Shown here piece after piece: positions 29,852-42,130 of a DNA stretch of 64,000 nt (positions are counted from its first letter, which is position 1; the number at the start of each line of letters is the position of its first letter). Position numbers and translations under genes: made by a program. The notes under the pieces were generated by a model. The model saw only the letters and a program-made list of their open reading frames with translations. It was not told where the DNA came from and ran no database searches. The DNA lies in the NCBI GenBank assembly GCA_964036295.1, contig OZ038468.1:1758001-1822000 (forward strand). Reading direction: 5' to 3'. This DNA is from Plumapathes pennacea. Its lineage: Eukaryota > Cnidaria > Anthozoa > Antipatharia > Myriopathidae.

Positions 29852-30646
29852 CTACGACCAGGAAAACCACTTACGGTTCTTCTCCTTGGGAAAACGGGAA
29901 ACGGAAAAAGCTCAACAGGAAATCAAATCATTGGTAAAGAAACATTCCTTTCAAGTGACAGCACCAAGTCAACTACAAACCGTTATGTAGCTGAAGAAAG
30001 GAAAGGCGACAGAAAAATCTGCGTGATCGACACACCCGGGTTTATGGGCATGCCAGTTCAAACACAATCGGCTACCAAAAAAGAGTTAGACCAGCATGCC
30101 GCTGAGGCGAAGGAACTGCATGAGAAGCTTGTTGATGGTGTTGATGCCGTTCTCCTGGTTGCACGTTACGGCAGCAGAATCACTGATGAGGAGTTTGAGG
30201 CCGTGATGATGCCCATGCAGCTGTCGGGGTTTGGAGAACGAACAAAGCAGAACATGATTCTTGTCCTAACTTATGGTGATCAGGCCATTCAGAAAGCTGA
30301 TAGAGAAGGCGTATCGGTCGACGAAGTGGTCGACAGTTGGCTAAAAGATCTTCCAGATAAGTTGAAAGAGTTTGTGTTCAAGGAACTCGATGGGCGTGTG
30401 GTGCTGTTTGACAACTCTCCGCCGAAAGTTGGTACAGCGAGCGAGATCCAAGTCAAACAAGTGGCCTTACTAGTGGAAACAATTGATGCGATGATGGAAG
30501 GAAAGGAGCGCTTTTTCATAGAGGACATGTCCGAAGGCGAAGTATCGCAATGGCTTACAAAGATTTGCATATTAGGTGGCCTGCCGTTGAGTGCAACTCT
30601 TGTTTTGTTGGCCATTGTGTTTTCTGCTAAACCAAAACTCCCTTGA
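29852..30646 (+). CDS. exon B: orphan AIG1/GIMAP GTPase exon (alternative last exon or gene remnant)
   Basis: After the acceptor ttctttag at 29844-29851 an open frame of 265 codons runs to the TGA at 30646. It aligns end to end with the last exon of gene A: LRPGKPL start, GKTGNGKS Walker A, DTPGFMGMPVQTQ, VARYGSRITDEEF, LTYGDQ in the G4 position, GRVVLFDNSPP, and a hydrophobic tail (LGGLPLSATLVLLAIVFSA). It enters in phase 0, exactly like exon 6 of gene A, so exon 5 of gene A could splice to either. No MACPF, helical or micro-exon lies between 26236 and 29851. It is either an alternative terminal exon giving gene A a second GTPase domain, or what is left of a separate gene. The intact frame argues for use or recent origin. 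AATAAA at about 31317 may be its poly(A) signal. Confidence 0.7.
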   Translation, partial: LRPGKPLTVLLLGKTGNGKSSTGNQIIGKETFLSSDSTKSTTNRYVAEERKGDRKICVIDTPGFMGMPVQTQSATKKELDQHAAEAKELHEKLVDGVDAVLLVARYGSRITDEEFEAVMMPMQLSGFGERTKQNMILVLTYGDQAIQKADREGVSVDEVVDSWLKDLPDKLKEFVFKELDGRVVLFDNSPPKVGTASEIQVKQVALLVETIDAMMEGKERFFIEDMSEGEVSQWLTKICILGGLPLSATLVLLAIVFSAKPKLP

Positions 30647-31866
30647 GGTGGTTATCTCTGCAGTATCAATTTATACTCGTTATTGGTAAGACTCAGTCAG
30701 TGGTCCAGGCTGCAGCCTTTTAATGCTAGAGTTTCTGTTAAGATTACTAGTCGTGCCTTAAGATTCAAAAAGCGCTTTTCGGAATCATTAAGCTGCTAAG
30801 CAAAGGCATCTACTACTCATATATGTGATCCCACTATTCATTTATTAAAGTCAAGTAGGTAGTTCAGTCAAGTGGTAAAGCCATATCACTATCAACGGCT
30901 GGTCATTTCAGGTTATATTGCTATAAAGTAGCACTATTCTAGCTTTGAAGAAGACTCTGCAACATTTGAGCTTAGTCTTAGGGACTTACCAAGACATGAA
31001 GTAACTTGACTGTACAATACATGTTTGCGCTAGTTTTAGCGTCAATTTCTGGATATTATTATCTTGTGCATAATTAAAGCGATAGTCTGTTCCTATAAAT
31101 TAACACTAGCTTCTTTGTTCCGCCACAGTTAGAGAGTGCCAATTACTGGTAATATAGAAAAATAGATGTTGAAGCCAGGAGGCCCAAGGCACCTAAACGA
31201 ATTGGAGTGCCATTTACGGTAATATAGATTTAGAATATTACTATACTAGGTTGCTAAAGCGCTACACTGTTTCAACAATTCAGTTTGCATGTTTAGAAAT
31301 CCAGTATCAAGTAGCTTAATAAAGTGTTTTTGTTAATATAGTAACATTATATGTAAACTCCTTGTCAATTCTGTTTTTGACCTTTGGTTGAGTGTGTCGT
31401 TCGCGCCTGACGTCAATTGAAACTGGATACTACGCGCGTTCAAATGAAACAAAGTGGGGAACTTTGGGATCGTGTTTTTTAATTCGACTGGCCAATATCA
31501 ATACTTAAACAGCATCTACCTTTTAAAAACTTATAAGTAGACAAGTCCAATAGCACAGCCAAATACTCGACCTTTTACTGATTTGTATGAAATTAAAATC
31601 AGCGTGCGCTGTTTGACTTTGAGCCCAACTCGATAAACACACAACATTACCATGACTGAAATTATACATTTGCTGCCTTTCTATCTTACATGTGCGCATT
31701 TTTCCTCCTTTTGCCTAAAGAGAAATGCAAGACAACAAACATTTCGGTTTGTTTGTATGTGTAATTGAGCGTGTCACACTTCTGAATCAAGGCGCGGTCC
31801 TTCTCGCACGGACTGACATTTCGCGCGCGAATTCATTGCCCCCAAGATATCGGATTCGATTGCATC

Positions 31867-31968
31867 GAAAGTGAAAGCATTCAGTTCGGTCTGAAGGTGA
31901 GGAAGCTTGGCGCACTCAGACGTACTGTCATGTAAACGGAAAATTCGTTTCCGTCCAGCAGCTAGAAG
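31867..31968 (+). promoter_or_regulatory. ISRE-like motif plus first-exon module (unit 1)
   Basis: GAAAGTGAAA at 31867-31876 is a canonical IRF site. CTGAAG|GTGAGG at about 31896 and CCAGCAGCTAGAAG|GTAAGG (intron from 31969) are potential donors. Confidence 0.4.
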
Positions 31969-34900
31969 GTAAGGCTGGGAGACAGTTAAGAAAACGATAA
32001 GCGAGATCATGCAAAAGAGATGTACAGCTATGCGAAATATCGTATAGTGCAGCCCGCAGCTTAAAAAAGCACTTGAGTAATGGTAGGACGAGACACAACC
32101 TTGGTATAACGAACCTCGGTATCACGAAAACCCCAATTTAACGAATGATATTCTTCAGCCCGACAGCCCAGTTACAGTAAAGTGTATGTGAGCGGAACCT
32201 CGCTATAACGAAACCCCGTTATAACGAACACATTTTCCCAATCCCTTGGCCTTCGTTGTATCGTAGCACGCAATCGGGGACAGTAAACAACTACTGAGTG
32301 AATTAGAAAAGGAACAACAGCATTTCAAAGCTTTTTTGAGGTACAGCATATGGATTGACCTCTAACCGAAACCGTGCATTCAGTACAATGCAATGTGTTT
32401 AGTTCATAAACGAAGAGCCTGGCGATATTATAAATAAACTACGTTTGCATTTCTTTATCAATATCACGGAAAGGCTAATAAAGCGGGACCTCTGAGGAAA
32501 GAAAGTAGAAAGAAAGACTTTGGTTAATCGCAAAAATAAGTCTTTCTGGAACTACTGAAGCCGCCGCAAATTACGAACAAGTCACAAATAGAAATTAAAA
32601 CGGCAACCTCGTACAATGAAAGTTCAAATTATGGACTCGTATGTGTAAGAACATTGGGCGGAAGCGAAACTAACTGACTGACTCTAAGACATGTGGGGAA
32701 AACCTTTTCTCAGCATGCAGACACCCGAGATGAATCGAGACAATAACAAATAGAGAGTTCGGCCAGAAGTCGAAGACGGCAACCTCGTAAGACAAGATCG
32801 AATTGTGGACTAACAACTGCATCGGTCGGAAAAGAGTGAGGTGTTGTTCAGTAAAATACGATGAAGGTAAATGCTCTTCTTTGGCTGCGTGTGTGAGTTA
32901 GAATCTAGGGGGTCGGCATGCCCAGACCCGCTTTCACTTCGGCCACCCGCGGCGTAATTTAAAGTCGTACATTTGCAGTTTTTCACCCATGTTTGACGCT
33001 TATTGCTCAAGTTTGCTCTGTTAGGGTGCGTTCGATTGACTGTATTCCGGAATAGGAATAGCTAAAGTGATCCAGAGTTTTGCTTGTTTTGGGGGAAATT
33101 TTTTTTTGGAATTGTTTTCAAAACCTTCACACTGACAATTCGAACAGCTCCCGATACATCTCGACATAAATCAGCTCCAAAGTAAAATATTTTATCAATC
33201 AGTTTCGCTATTCCTGTTCCGAAATAAAACCAATTGAACGCGCCCTTGGAGATGTCTAATAGGTAATATGACCGAAGGGTGGGATGCCTGTGGCCTAAAA
33301 AAAACAAAGCATGTGTCGATCACCTGATTTAATAATCCCAGAACGATATTCCGTGCGCGCATTCGGAGTTTAAAATCTAAGTGAAAGCACCACGTAACTC
33401 TCTACTGGCATCTGAACGAAAAGTTCGTTTCCGATCAGCAGTTGAGAATCTAAGGAAGGAACTGTACGCCACGATCGCGCAACAGGCCAATCTTAGCGTA
33501 AGATGAGTATGCTCATAAATATATCGTGTGGTTCAGTTGTGCGCGCACTAGAACTGCATTGCTCCTTCGCAGTGAACTAATGGTAGAACGAAATAACACG
33601 CATCAGAGGTGGTCGGGGCTAGGAAGGAATTACTGAACCAATCAGGACAAGAGCAGAAGCACTTTTACGCAACGACATGTTTTCTTCATGACGTCATTCA
33701 GGTTATTCAATAGACTGTCATAAAAAACTAGCGCTATGATTATAAAAGACTTGCAATGTGCGAGTCAGTAAAATTTATGGAAGCGGGACCTTGCTATAAC
33801 GAAACACCGTTATAACGAACACATTTCCTTAGTCCCTTGACCTTTGTTATATCGAGGTTTCACTGTGTACTGTTGTGTAAACGCAAAATTTGTTAGATGT
33901 AGCCTCATAAATACCATGTAGTTCATTTGTGTGCACTTTGACAAATGGTGGAACAAAACAACACGTACGCAGCAGAGTCGACCAATTACTGAGCTAGTCG
34001 AGGTAAGAACGAGAGTATTCTTAAGCGTAATCCGAGCTTAACTGAGTTTTTGTTGAGTCTGATAGTACAACGTTCAACCAGTGTCGTGCAAATTGTGTAG
34101 TGCAGAAACGAAGGAACAACGATCTCGTGTACGTCTTAATTTGTCAGTAACTTTTCAGTAACGCCAAGTCTAAGAGGGTGGCACCTCTACCAAAAGAAAG
34201 TAACGGTTGCACTTTTGGTACAAATAATGTACGAGAAATTTTGGTCGATCACAAAAATGAGCCCCCTTTTTTGTACTAAACTGGCCTGGCCTAACAACGT
34301 CAGCTCACTGCGTTTGAAACTGGAGGAATATAAAACTGGGGTTATGCTAGGAACTCCGTCGTGACTCGAGACCACATGAAGCCAAGAAATATCGAACCAG
34401 TCACGACTATATCAAATAAACTAGAGGTAGCTTCATCAATGCCACTTCCCCATTTGTACCTAACATATTGACAAGCGGTGAATTAAACGTCGCAACACTC
34501 GTATATGTAAGAACATTGGGCGGAAGTAAACTAACTAATTAAAACTAACTGACTGACTCCAAGACATGAGGGGAAAACCCTGTCTCAGCATGGACACCTG
34601 AGATGAATCGAGAAAATAACAAATACAATTGGGCTGGAAGTCGAAGACGGCAACCTCGTAAGACAATAAGATTGAATTGTGGACTAACAGCTGCATCGGT
34701 CGGGAAAAGAGTGAGGTGTTGTTCAGTAAAATACGATGAGGGTGAATGTTCCTCCTTAGCTGCGTGTGTGAGCTAGAAGGTGGGGGTCAGCGCATGCCCA
34801 GACCCGCTTTCACTTCGGTCAGCATGTAAAGAACACATAGGGCAATTTGTATTTTGCAATTTACGTAGCTTAAACATAAGCCGGCGTCTTTTTTCTTGGA

Positions 34901-35039
34901 ATAAAACATAGCGTAATGTGAAGTAACGACGCACCTGGGGCCGTATTTACCAACCTTGCGTACGAACAAAAATGTTCGTAAGTATGACTTACGCATCGTA
35001 AGTTCCACTTACGCATACTCTCTCGCGTAAAGCCGCGAT

Positions 35040-35225
35040 CCGCAAACGGTGATGATAGTCAATGATAGTCGTCACGATAGTTCGAACTCTCACGCACGTT
35101 TGAACACAAACTATCATGGACTATCATCAACTATCATTCAATTTGAACATGTTCAAATTTTCTATGATAGTCGATGATAGTTTTCCCCGTTTGATCACGC
35201 GCTTGATAGTCCATGATAGTTTTTC
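35040..35225. repeat. clustered ACTATCAT palindromic repeat (copies at 39307-39492 and 49685-49810)
   Basis: GATGATAGTC and its complement GACTATCATC occur many times in both orientations around GAACATGTTC, forming a multi-arm foldback. The same family appears at 42420-42460 and 18256-18325. Confidence 0.7.
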
Positions 35226-35485
35226 GGTCAGCCGTTTTCCCTCTGAATGAACAGGCTCAAGCTTTTGCAGCATTCAAAATGGCAACCAATGAAAAGCAAT
35301 GAGAACAAGGCTGTATCGGGTGATGAAGAAAGTAAAATTAAACAAAACAAAACAGATAGCGGCTCTTCTGTTCACATAAACAGCCATGTTTGTCATGTTT
35401 TTGCCGAGGCGTTGTTTTCACACAAGCTGTAGCTCGCCCGAGCGATTGCGTTATTTCAGGTCAACTATCATGCGCTCTCTCGTGA

Positions 35486-38400
35486 GCTAAAGTGCTACAC
35501 TGTACCAATAATTCGGTCTGCATGTTTAGAAATCCAATATCAAATAGCTTAATAAAGTGTTCTTGTTACTAGTAAACGTCATATGTAACTCTTTGTCAAT
35601 TCTGTTTTTGACCTTTGCTTGACAAAGACAATCTAATCAGCTTGTGTTGTTCGGGCTTGACGTCAATTGAAACTGGATACTATACGTGTTGAAAAGAAAC
35701 GAAGCGGAAGACCTTGTGATTGTGTTTTTTCATTCCACTGACCAATATCAATATTGAAACAGCATAGACAAGTCCAACAGCACAGCCAAATACTCGACCT
35801 TTTACAGATTTGTATGAAATTTAAATCAGCGCGCGCTGTTTGACTTCGAGCCCATCTCGAATAAACACACAACATTACCATGATTGAAATTATACATTTG
35901 TTACCTTTCTATCATATATGTGCGCATCTTTCTCCCTTCTGCCTAAAGAGAAATGCAAGACAACAAACACTTGTGTGTGTTTGTATGTGTAACTGAGCAT
36001 GCGCGTGTCATGCTTCTGAATCAAAGCGCGGTCCTCCACTCGCGGATCCTGATGCGACAGCTGACATTTCGCGCGAGATCTCATTGCCCAAGATATCCGA
36101 TTCCGTTGCATCGAAAGTGAAAGCATTCAGTTCGGTCTGAAGGTGAGGAAGCTTGGCGTACTCAGACGTACTGTCATGTAAACGGAAAATTCGTTTCCGT
36201 CCAGCAGCTAGAAGGTAAGGCTGGGAGACAGTTAAGAAAACGATAAGCGAGATCATGCAAAAGAGATGTACAGCTACGCGAAATATCGTATAGTGCAGCC
36301 CGCAGCTTAGAAAAGCACTTGAGTAATGGTAGGACGGGACACAACCTTGGTATAACGAACCTCGGTATCACGAAAACCCCAATTTAACGAATGATATTCT
36401 TCAGCCCGACAGCCCAGTTACAGTAAAGTGTATGTGAGCGGAACCTCGCTATAACGAAACCCCGTTATAACGAAGACATTTTCCCAATCCCTTGGCCTTC
36501 GTTGTATCGTAGCACGCAATCGGGGTCAGTAAACAACTACTGAGCGAATTAGAAAAGGAACAACAGCATTTCAAAGCTTTTTTGAGGTACAGCATATGGA
36601 TTGACCTCTAACCGAAACCGTGCATTCAGTACAATGCAATGTGTTTAGTTCATAAACGAAGAGCCTGGCGATATTATAAATAAACTACGTTTGCATTTCT
36701 TTATCAATATCACGGAAAAGTTAATAAAGCGGGACCTCTGAAGAAAGAAAGTAGAAAGAAAGATTTTGGTTAATCGCAAAAATAAGTCTTTCTGGAACTA
36801 CTGAAGCCGCCGCAAATTACGAACAAGTCACAAATAGAAATAAATTAAAACGGCAACCTCGTACAATGAAAGTTCAAATTATGGACTCGTATGTGTAAGA
36901 ACATTGGGCGGAAGCGAACTAAGACATGTGGGGAAAACCTTTTCTCAGCATGCAGACACCCGAGATGAATCGAGACAATAACAAATAGAGAGTTCGGCTA
37001 GAAGTCGAAGACGGCAACCTCGTAAGACAAGATCGAATTGTGGACTAACAACTGCATCGGTCGGGAAAGAGTGAGGTGTTGTTCAGTAAAATACGATGAA
37101 GGTAAATGTTCTTCTTTGGCTGCGTGTGTGAGTTAGAATCTAGGATGTCGGCATGCCCAGACCTGCTTTCACTTCTGTCAGCCGCGGCGTAATTTAAAGT
37201 CGTACATTTGCAGTTTTTCACCCATGTTTGACGCTTATTGCTCAAGTTTGCTCTGTTAGGGTGCGTTTGATTTGACTGTATTCCGGAATAGGAATAACTA
37301 AAATGATCCAGAGTTTTGCTTGTTTTGGGGGAATTTTTTTTTTGGGGATTGTTTTCAAAACCTTCACGCTGACAATTCGAACAGCTCCCGATACATCTCG
37401 ACATAAGTCAGGTCCAAAGTAAAATATTTTATCAATCAGTATAGCTATTCCTGTTCCGGAATAGACCCAATCGAACGCGCCCTAGAGATCGCTTTCTTAA
37501 AACTGTCTAACAAAGGGTCATATGACCGAAGAGTGGGATGCCTGTGGCCTAAATATAAATGAAACGCAACAGACGAAGCATGCATCTGTCACATGATTTT
37601 ATACTCCCAGAACGATATCCCGTGCCCGCATTCGGAGTTTAAAATCTAAGTGAAAGCACCACGTACTCTCTACTGGCATCTAAACGAAAACTAGTTCGTT
37701 TCCGATCAGCAGTTGAGAAGGTAAGGAAGACACTGTACGAGGATCGCGCAACAGGTCGATCTTAGCGTAAGATGAATAGCCTCATACAAATATATCGTGT
37801 GGTTCAGTTGTGCGCGCGCTAGAACTGCATTGCTCCTTTGCAGTGAACTAATGGGAATATTAGAACGAAATAACACGCGCGCATCAGAGGTGGTCGGGGC
37901 AAGGAAGCAATTACTGAACAACTCAGGACGAGAACAGAAGACATGTTTTCTTCATGACGTCATTCAGGTTTTTCAATAGACTCTCTCATTATAATTAGCA
38001 CTATGATTATAGAAGACTTGCAATGTACGAGTCAGTAAAATGTATTGAAGCGAACATCGCTATAACGAAACACTGTTATAACGAACACATTTTCTCAGTC
38101 CCTTGGCCTTTGTTATATCGAGGTTTCACTGTATCCTGTTGTGTAAAAGCAAAATTTGTTAGATGTAGCCTCGTAAATACCATGTGTTCATTTGTGTGTG
38201 CTCTTTGACAAATGGTGGAACGAAACAACACGTATGCAGCAGAGTCGACCAATTATTGAGCTAGTCGAGGTAAGAACGAGAATATTCTTAAGCGTAATCC
38301 GAGCTTAACTGAGTTTTTGTTGAGTCTGATAGTACAACGTTCAACCAGTGTCGTGCAAATTGTGTAGTGCAGAAACGAAGGAACAACGTTCTCATGTACG

Positions 38401-39751
38401 TCTTAATTTGTCAGTAACTTTTCAGTAACGCCAAGTCTAAGAGGGTGGCACCTCTACCAAAAGAAAGTAACGGTTGCACTTTTGGTACAAATAATGTACG
38501 AGAAATTTTGGTCGATCACAAAAATGAGCCCCCTTTTTTGTACTAAACTGGCCTGGCCTAACAACGTCAGCTCACTGCGTTTGAAACTGGAGGAATATAA
38601 AACTGGGGTTATGCTAGGAACTCCGTCGTGACTCGAGACCACATGAAGCCAAGAAATATCGAACCAGTCACGACTATATCAAATAAACTAGAGGTAGCTT
38701 CATCAATGCCACTTCCCCATTTGTACCTAACATATTGACAAGCGGTGAATTAAACGTCGCAACACTCGTATATGTAAGAACATTGGGCGGAAGTAAACTA
38801 ACTAATTAAAACTAACTGACTGACTCCAAGACATGAGGGGAAAACCCTGTCTCAGCATGGACACCTGAGATGAATCGAGAAAATAACAAATACAATTGGG
38901 CTGGAAGTCGAAGACGGCAACCTCGTAAGACAATAAGATTGAATTGTGGACTAACAGCTGCATCGGTCGGGAAAAGAGTGAGGTGTTGTTCAGTAAAATA
39001 CGATGAGGGTGAATGTTCCTCCTTGGCTGCGTGTGTGAGCTAGAAGGTGGGGGTCAGCGCATGCCCAGACCCGCTTTCACTTCGGTCAGCATGTAAAGAA
39101 CACATAGGGCAATTTGTATTTTGCAATTTACGTAGCTTAAACATAAGCCGGCGTCTTTTTTCTTGGAATAAAACATAGCGTAATGTGAAGTAACGACGCA
39201 CCTGGGGCCGTATTTACCAACCTTGCGTACGAACAAAAATGTTCGTAAGTATGACTTACGCATCGTAAGTTCCACTTACGCATACTCTCTCGCGTAAAGC
39301 CGCGATCCGCAAACGGTGATGATAGTCAATGATAGTCGTCACGATAGTTCGAACTCTCACGCACGTTTGAACACAAACTATCATGGACTATCATCAACTA
39401 TCATTCAATTTGAACATGTTCAAATTTTCTATGATAGTCGATGATAGTTTTCCCCGTTTGATCACGCGCTTGATAGTCCATGATAGTTTTTCGGTCAGCC
39501 GTTTTCCCTCTGAATGAACAGGCTCAAGCTTTTGCAGCATTCAAAATGGCAACCAATGAAAAGCAATGAGAACAAGGCTGTATCGGGTGATGAAGAAAGT
39601 AAAATTAAACAAAACAAAACAGATAGCGGCTCTTCTGTTCACATAAACAGCCATGTTTGTCATGTTTTTGCCGAGGCGTTGTTTTCACACAAGCTGTAGC
39701 TCGCCCGAGCGATTGCGTTATTTCAGGTCAACTATCATGCGCTCTCTCGTG
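35486..39751. repeat. tandem array unit 2 (about 4.27 kb), nearly identical to unit 1
   Basis: Offsets of 4267 bases link long stretches, for example 34187-35500 to 38454-39767, where even unsupported open frames are identical. The left half is offset by 4234-4246 bases with scattered differences. A recent duplication or gene conversion is implied. Confidence 0.8.
36113..36214 (+). promoter_or_regulatory. ISRE-like motif plus first-exon module (unit 2)
   Basis: GAAAGTGAAA at 36113-36122; CCAGCAGCTAGAAG|GTAAGG, intron from 36215. A sister module without a perfect ISRE ends in TTGAGAAG|GTAAGG with the intron starting at 37721. Confidence 0.4.
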
Positions 39752-42130
39752 AGCTAAAGTGCTACACCTTACCAATAATTCGGTCTGCATGTTTAGAAAT
39801 CCAATATCAAATAGCTTAATAAAGTGTTCTTGTTACTAGTAAACGTCATATGTAACTCCTTGTCAATTCTGTTTTTGACCTTTGCTTGACAAAGACAATC
39901 TAATCAGCTTGTGTCGTTCGGGCTTGACGTCAATTGAAACTGGATACTATACGCGTTCAAAAGAAACGAAGCGGAAGACCTTGGGATCGTGTTTTTTTAT
40001 TCCACTGACCAATATCAATATTGAAACAACATCTAGCTTGCATTTAAAGTATTATAAGTAGACAAGTCCAATAGCACAGCCAAATACTCCACCTTTTATA
40101 CTGATTTGTATGAAATTTAAATCAGCGCGCGCTGTTTGACTTCGAGCCCAACTCGATAAACACACAACATTACCATGTTTGAAATTATACATTTGTTACC
40201 TTTCTATCATATATGTGCGCATCTTTCCCCCTTCCCTAAAGAGAAATGCAAGAAAACAAACACTTGTGTGTGTTTGGATGTGCAACTGAGCATGCGCGTG
40301 TCATGCTTCTGAATCAAAACGCGGTCCTCCACTCGCGGATCCTGATGCGACAGCTGACATTTCGCGCGAGAATTCATTGACCAAGATATCCGATTCCGTT
40401 GCATCGAAAGAAAGCATTCAGTTCGGTCTGAAGGTGAGGAAGCTTGCATGACGCACTCAGACGTACTGATGTAAAAGGAAAATTCGTTTCCGTCCAGCAG
40501 CTAGAAGGTAAGGCCGGGAGACAGTTAAGAAAACGATGAGTGCGGGATTATGCAAAAGATATGTAGCTACGTATGTCGTGTAGTGCAGTCCGCAGCTTTG
40601 AAAGCCTGGTCCTCACTAGCGCATAAGCATAAGCATAAGCACAAGCATAAGCATAAGAATAAGAGAGCGACAGTGGCGACATAAGCATAAGCATAAGGAA
40701 CGAACATGCTTGATCCTTATGCTTATGCTTATGTCACCATTGTCGCTCTCTTATTCTTATGCTTATGCTTATGCTTCTGCTTATGCGCTAGTGAGGACAA
40801 GGCTGAAAAGCACTTGAATAATGGTAGGACGAGATGCAACCTCGGTATCACGAAAACCCAAATATAGCAAACGATATTCTTCAGCCCGTTTATAGCCCAG
40901 TTACAGTAAAATATATGTGAGCGGAACCTCGCTATTTTTACGAAACCCCTTTACAACGAACACATTTTCCGGCTCGGCCTTCGGTCGTATCGTAAGAGCC
41001 GTAACACGCAATCGGGGTTAGTAAGCAATTACTGAGTCAATTAGAAAAGAAACAACAGCATTTCAAAGCTTTTATGAGCTCCTTCTAGAAATGTTAAAGC
41101 CTCCACAGAGTAACGAACAAGTCACAAATAGAAATTAAAACGGCAACCTCGTAGAATAAAAGTTCAAAATATGGACTCATAAAAAAAAAAATAATAAAAA
41201 AAAAAAAAAAAAACCGGATCGGCCAAGACACAAAATGGTGTCATTCAGTAAACTGAAAATACGATTTGAAGGTCAAAGTAAACTCGGCCACTGAGTATTA
41301 CAAATTACACGCTATTAAAGAATTGGAAGGAGGGTTATATGGAAACGCACAAAACGATCCATTTGCCTCCTCATGCTGTCTTTGTATCTCAGTTTAATTT
41401 ATTTAGTTTGTAATTAAAACATTCATACAAATTTTGCTTAGAACAAATAAAGCTACAAGCGTGTGACAGGGGGACGGTAACAGGACAGACTCTTATTTGA
41501 CAACCGCCCCCTTTGTATCATTCCCTATTGACTGATTGATATCTGAGTGATTTTCTTGAGCTGTGTGTTAAGGGTATCAGCGTGCCCATACATGCTCCCG
41601 CTTCTGTCACGAATTAAGAACACCCAAGGCGATTGATAGTTTATTTTAAGTTGTACTTTGTAATGTGATGTCGGATGCGCCCCTGCCTTTTCTCGGAAAA
41701 ACAAAACAAAACAAAAAGGAAACCACGGAATCAATAAATCAGACTGACAAACTGGGTTAAGTCGTATAGTGAATTTATCGTGTGAACTGCCAGTATCACT
41801 TGTAAAATAGCAAGGCCAAATAAAATGCGGACCAAAATCTAGACCTATATGACAAATTGTTAAGTCAGCTGTTTGATGGTGAATCCAGCTCAAAAATCAC
41901 AACAATAGGTTATAACCTTCAACTTTAGCAATGTATCAATGTATATTTGATACATTCAGCTGTTTCGGCCGGATACCCGCTCGCTACTGCCTAAACACAG
42001 GCGGCTTACGCGAGGTGGCCTACTGTAAATAGAAATGACAATCGCGAAGCATGTGTCTGTCACCTGATTTAATCCCAGAACATCAAGATATCCCGTGCGC
42101 CCATTCGAAATTAAGAAAAAAAAAAAAAAA
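39752..42130. repeat. tandem array unit 3, partial
   Basis: It starts with the same GCTAAAGTGCTACACC phrase and follows the unit order to about 41160, then diverges through an A-rich run (41180-41212). A last recognisable piece (GATATCCCGTGCGCCCATTC) lies near 42088. The module here has a degraded ISRE (GAAAGAAAGC near 40405), but the donor CTAGAAG|GTAAGG (intron from 40508) is intact. It is the nearest candidate first exon for gene C. Confidence 0.6.
40616..40806. mobile_element. foldback element with ATAAGC hexamer arms
   Basis: GGTCCTCACTAGCGCATAAG on the left pairs with CTTATGCGCTAGTGAGGAC on the right. The arms consist of serial CATAAG units, and both arms carry AGAGAGCGACAGTGG or its complement. 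It is inserted in unit 3 and absent from units 1 and 2, so it arrived after duplication. Confidence 0.8.

Larger units (their letters stand above)
31250..35485. repeat. tandem array unit 1 (about 4.24 kb)
   Basis: It starts GCTAAAGCGCTACACTGTTT, the 3' flank of exon B, and ends before the next GCTAAAGTGCTACACTGTAC at 35485. It contains an ISRE-like module (31867-31968), a second module variant near 33380-33455, pogo-like repeat pairs and an ACTATCAT cluster (35040-35225). No coding exon of the GTPase family is retained. Confidence 0.7.

Noticed and set aside
30289..30615. Antisense frames opposite the GTPase exons (also 47237-47605, 25463-25906)
   Set aside because: Shadows of strongly coding plus-strand exons; no independent evidence.
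34187..39275. Pairs of identical minus-strand frames (34187/38454 and 34787/39054)
   Set aside because: Identity is explained by recent unit duplication; no domain, splice context or codon signal supports a gene.
40616..40806. CRISPR-like array of short repeats
   Set aside because: The CATAAG units have no spacers and the region is a palindromic foldback element in eukaryotic DNA.
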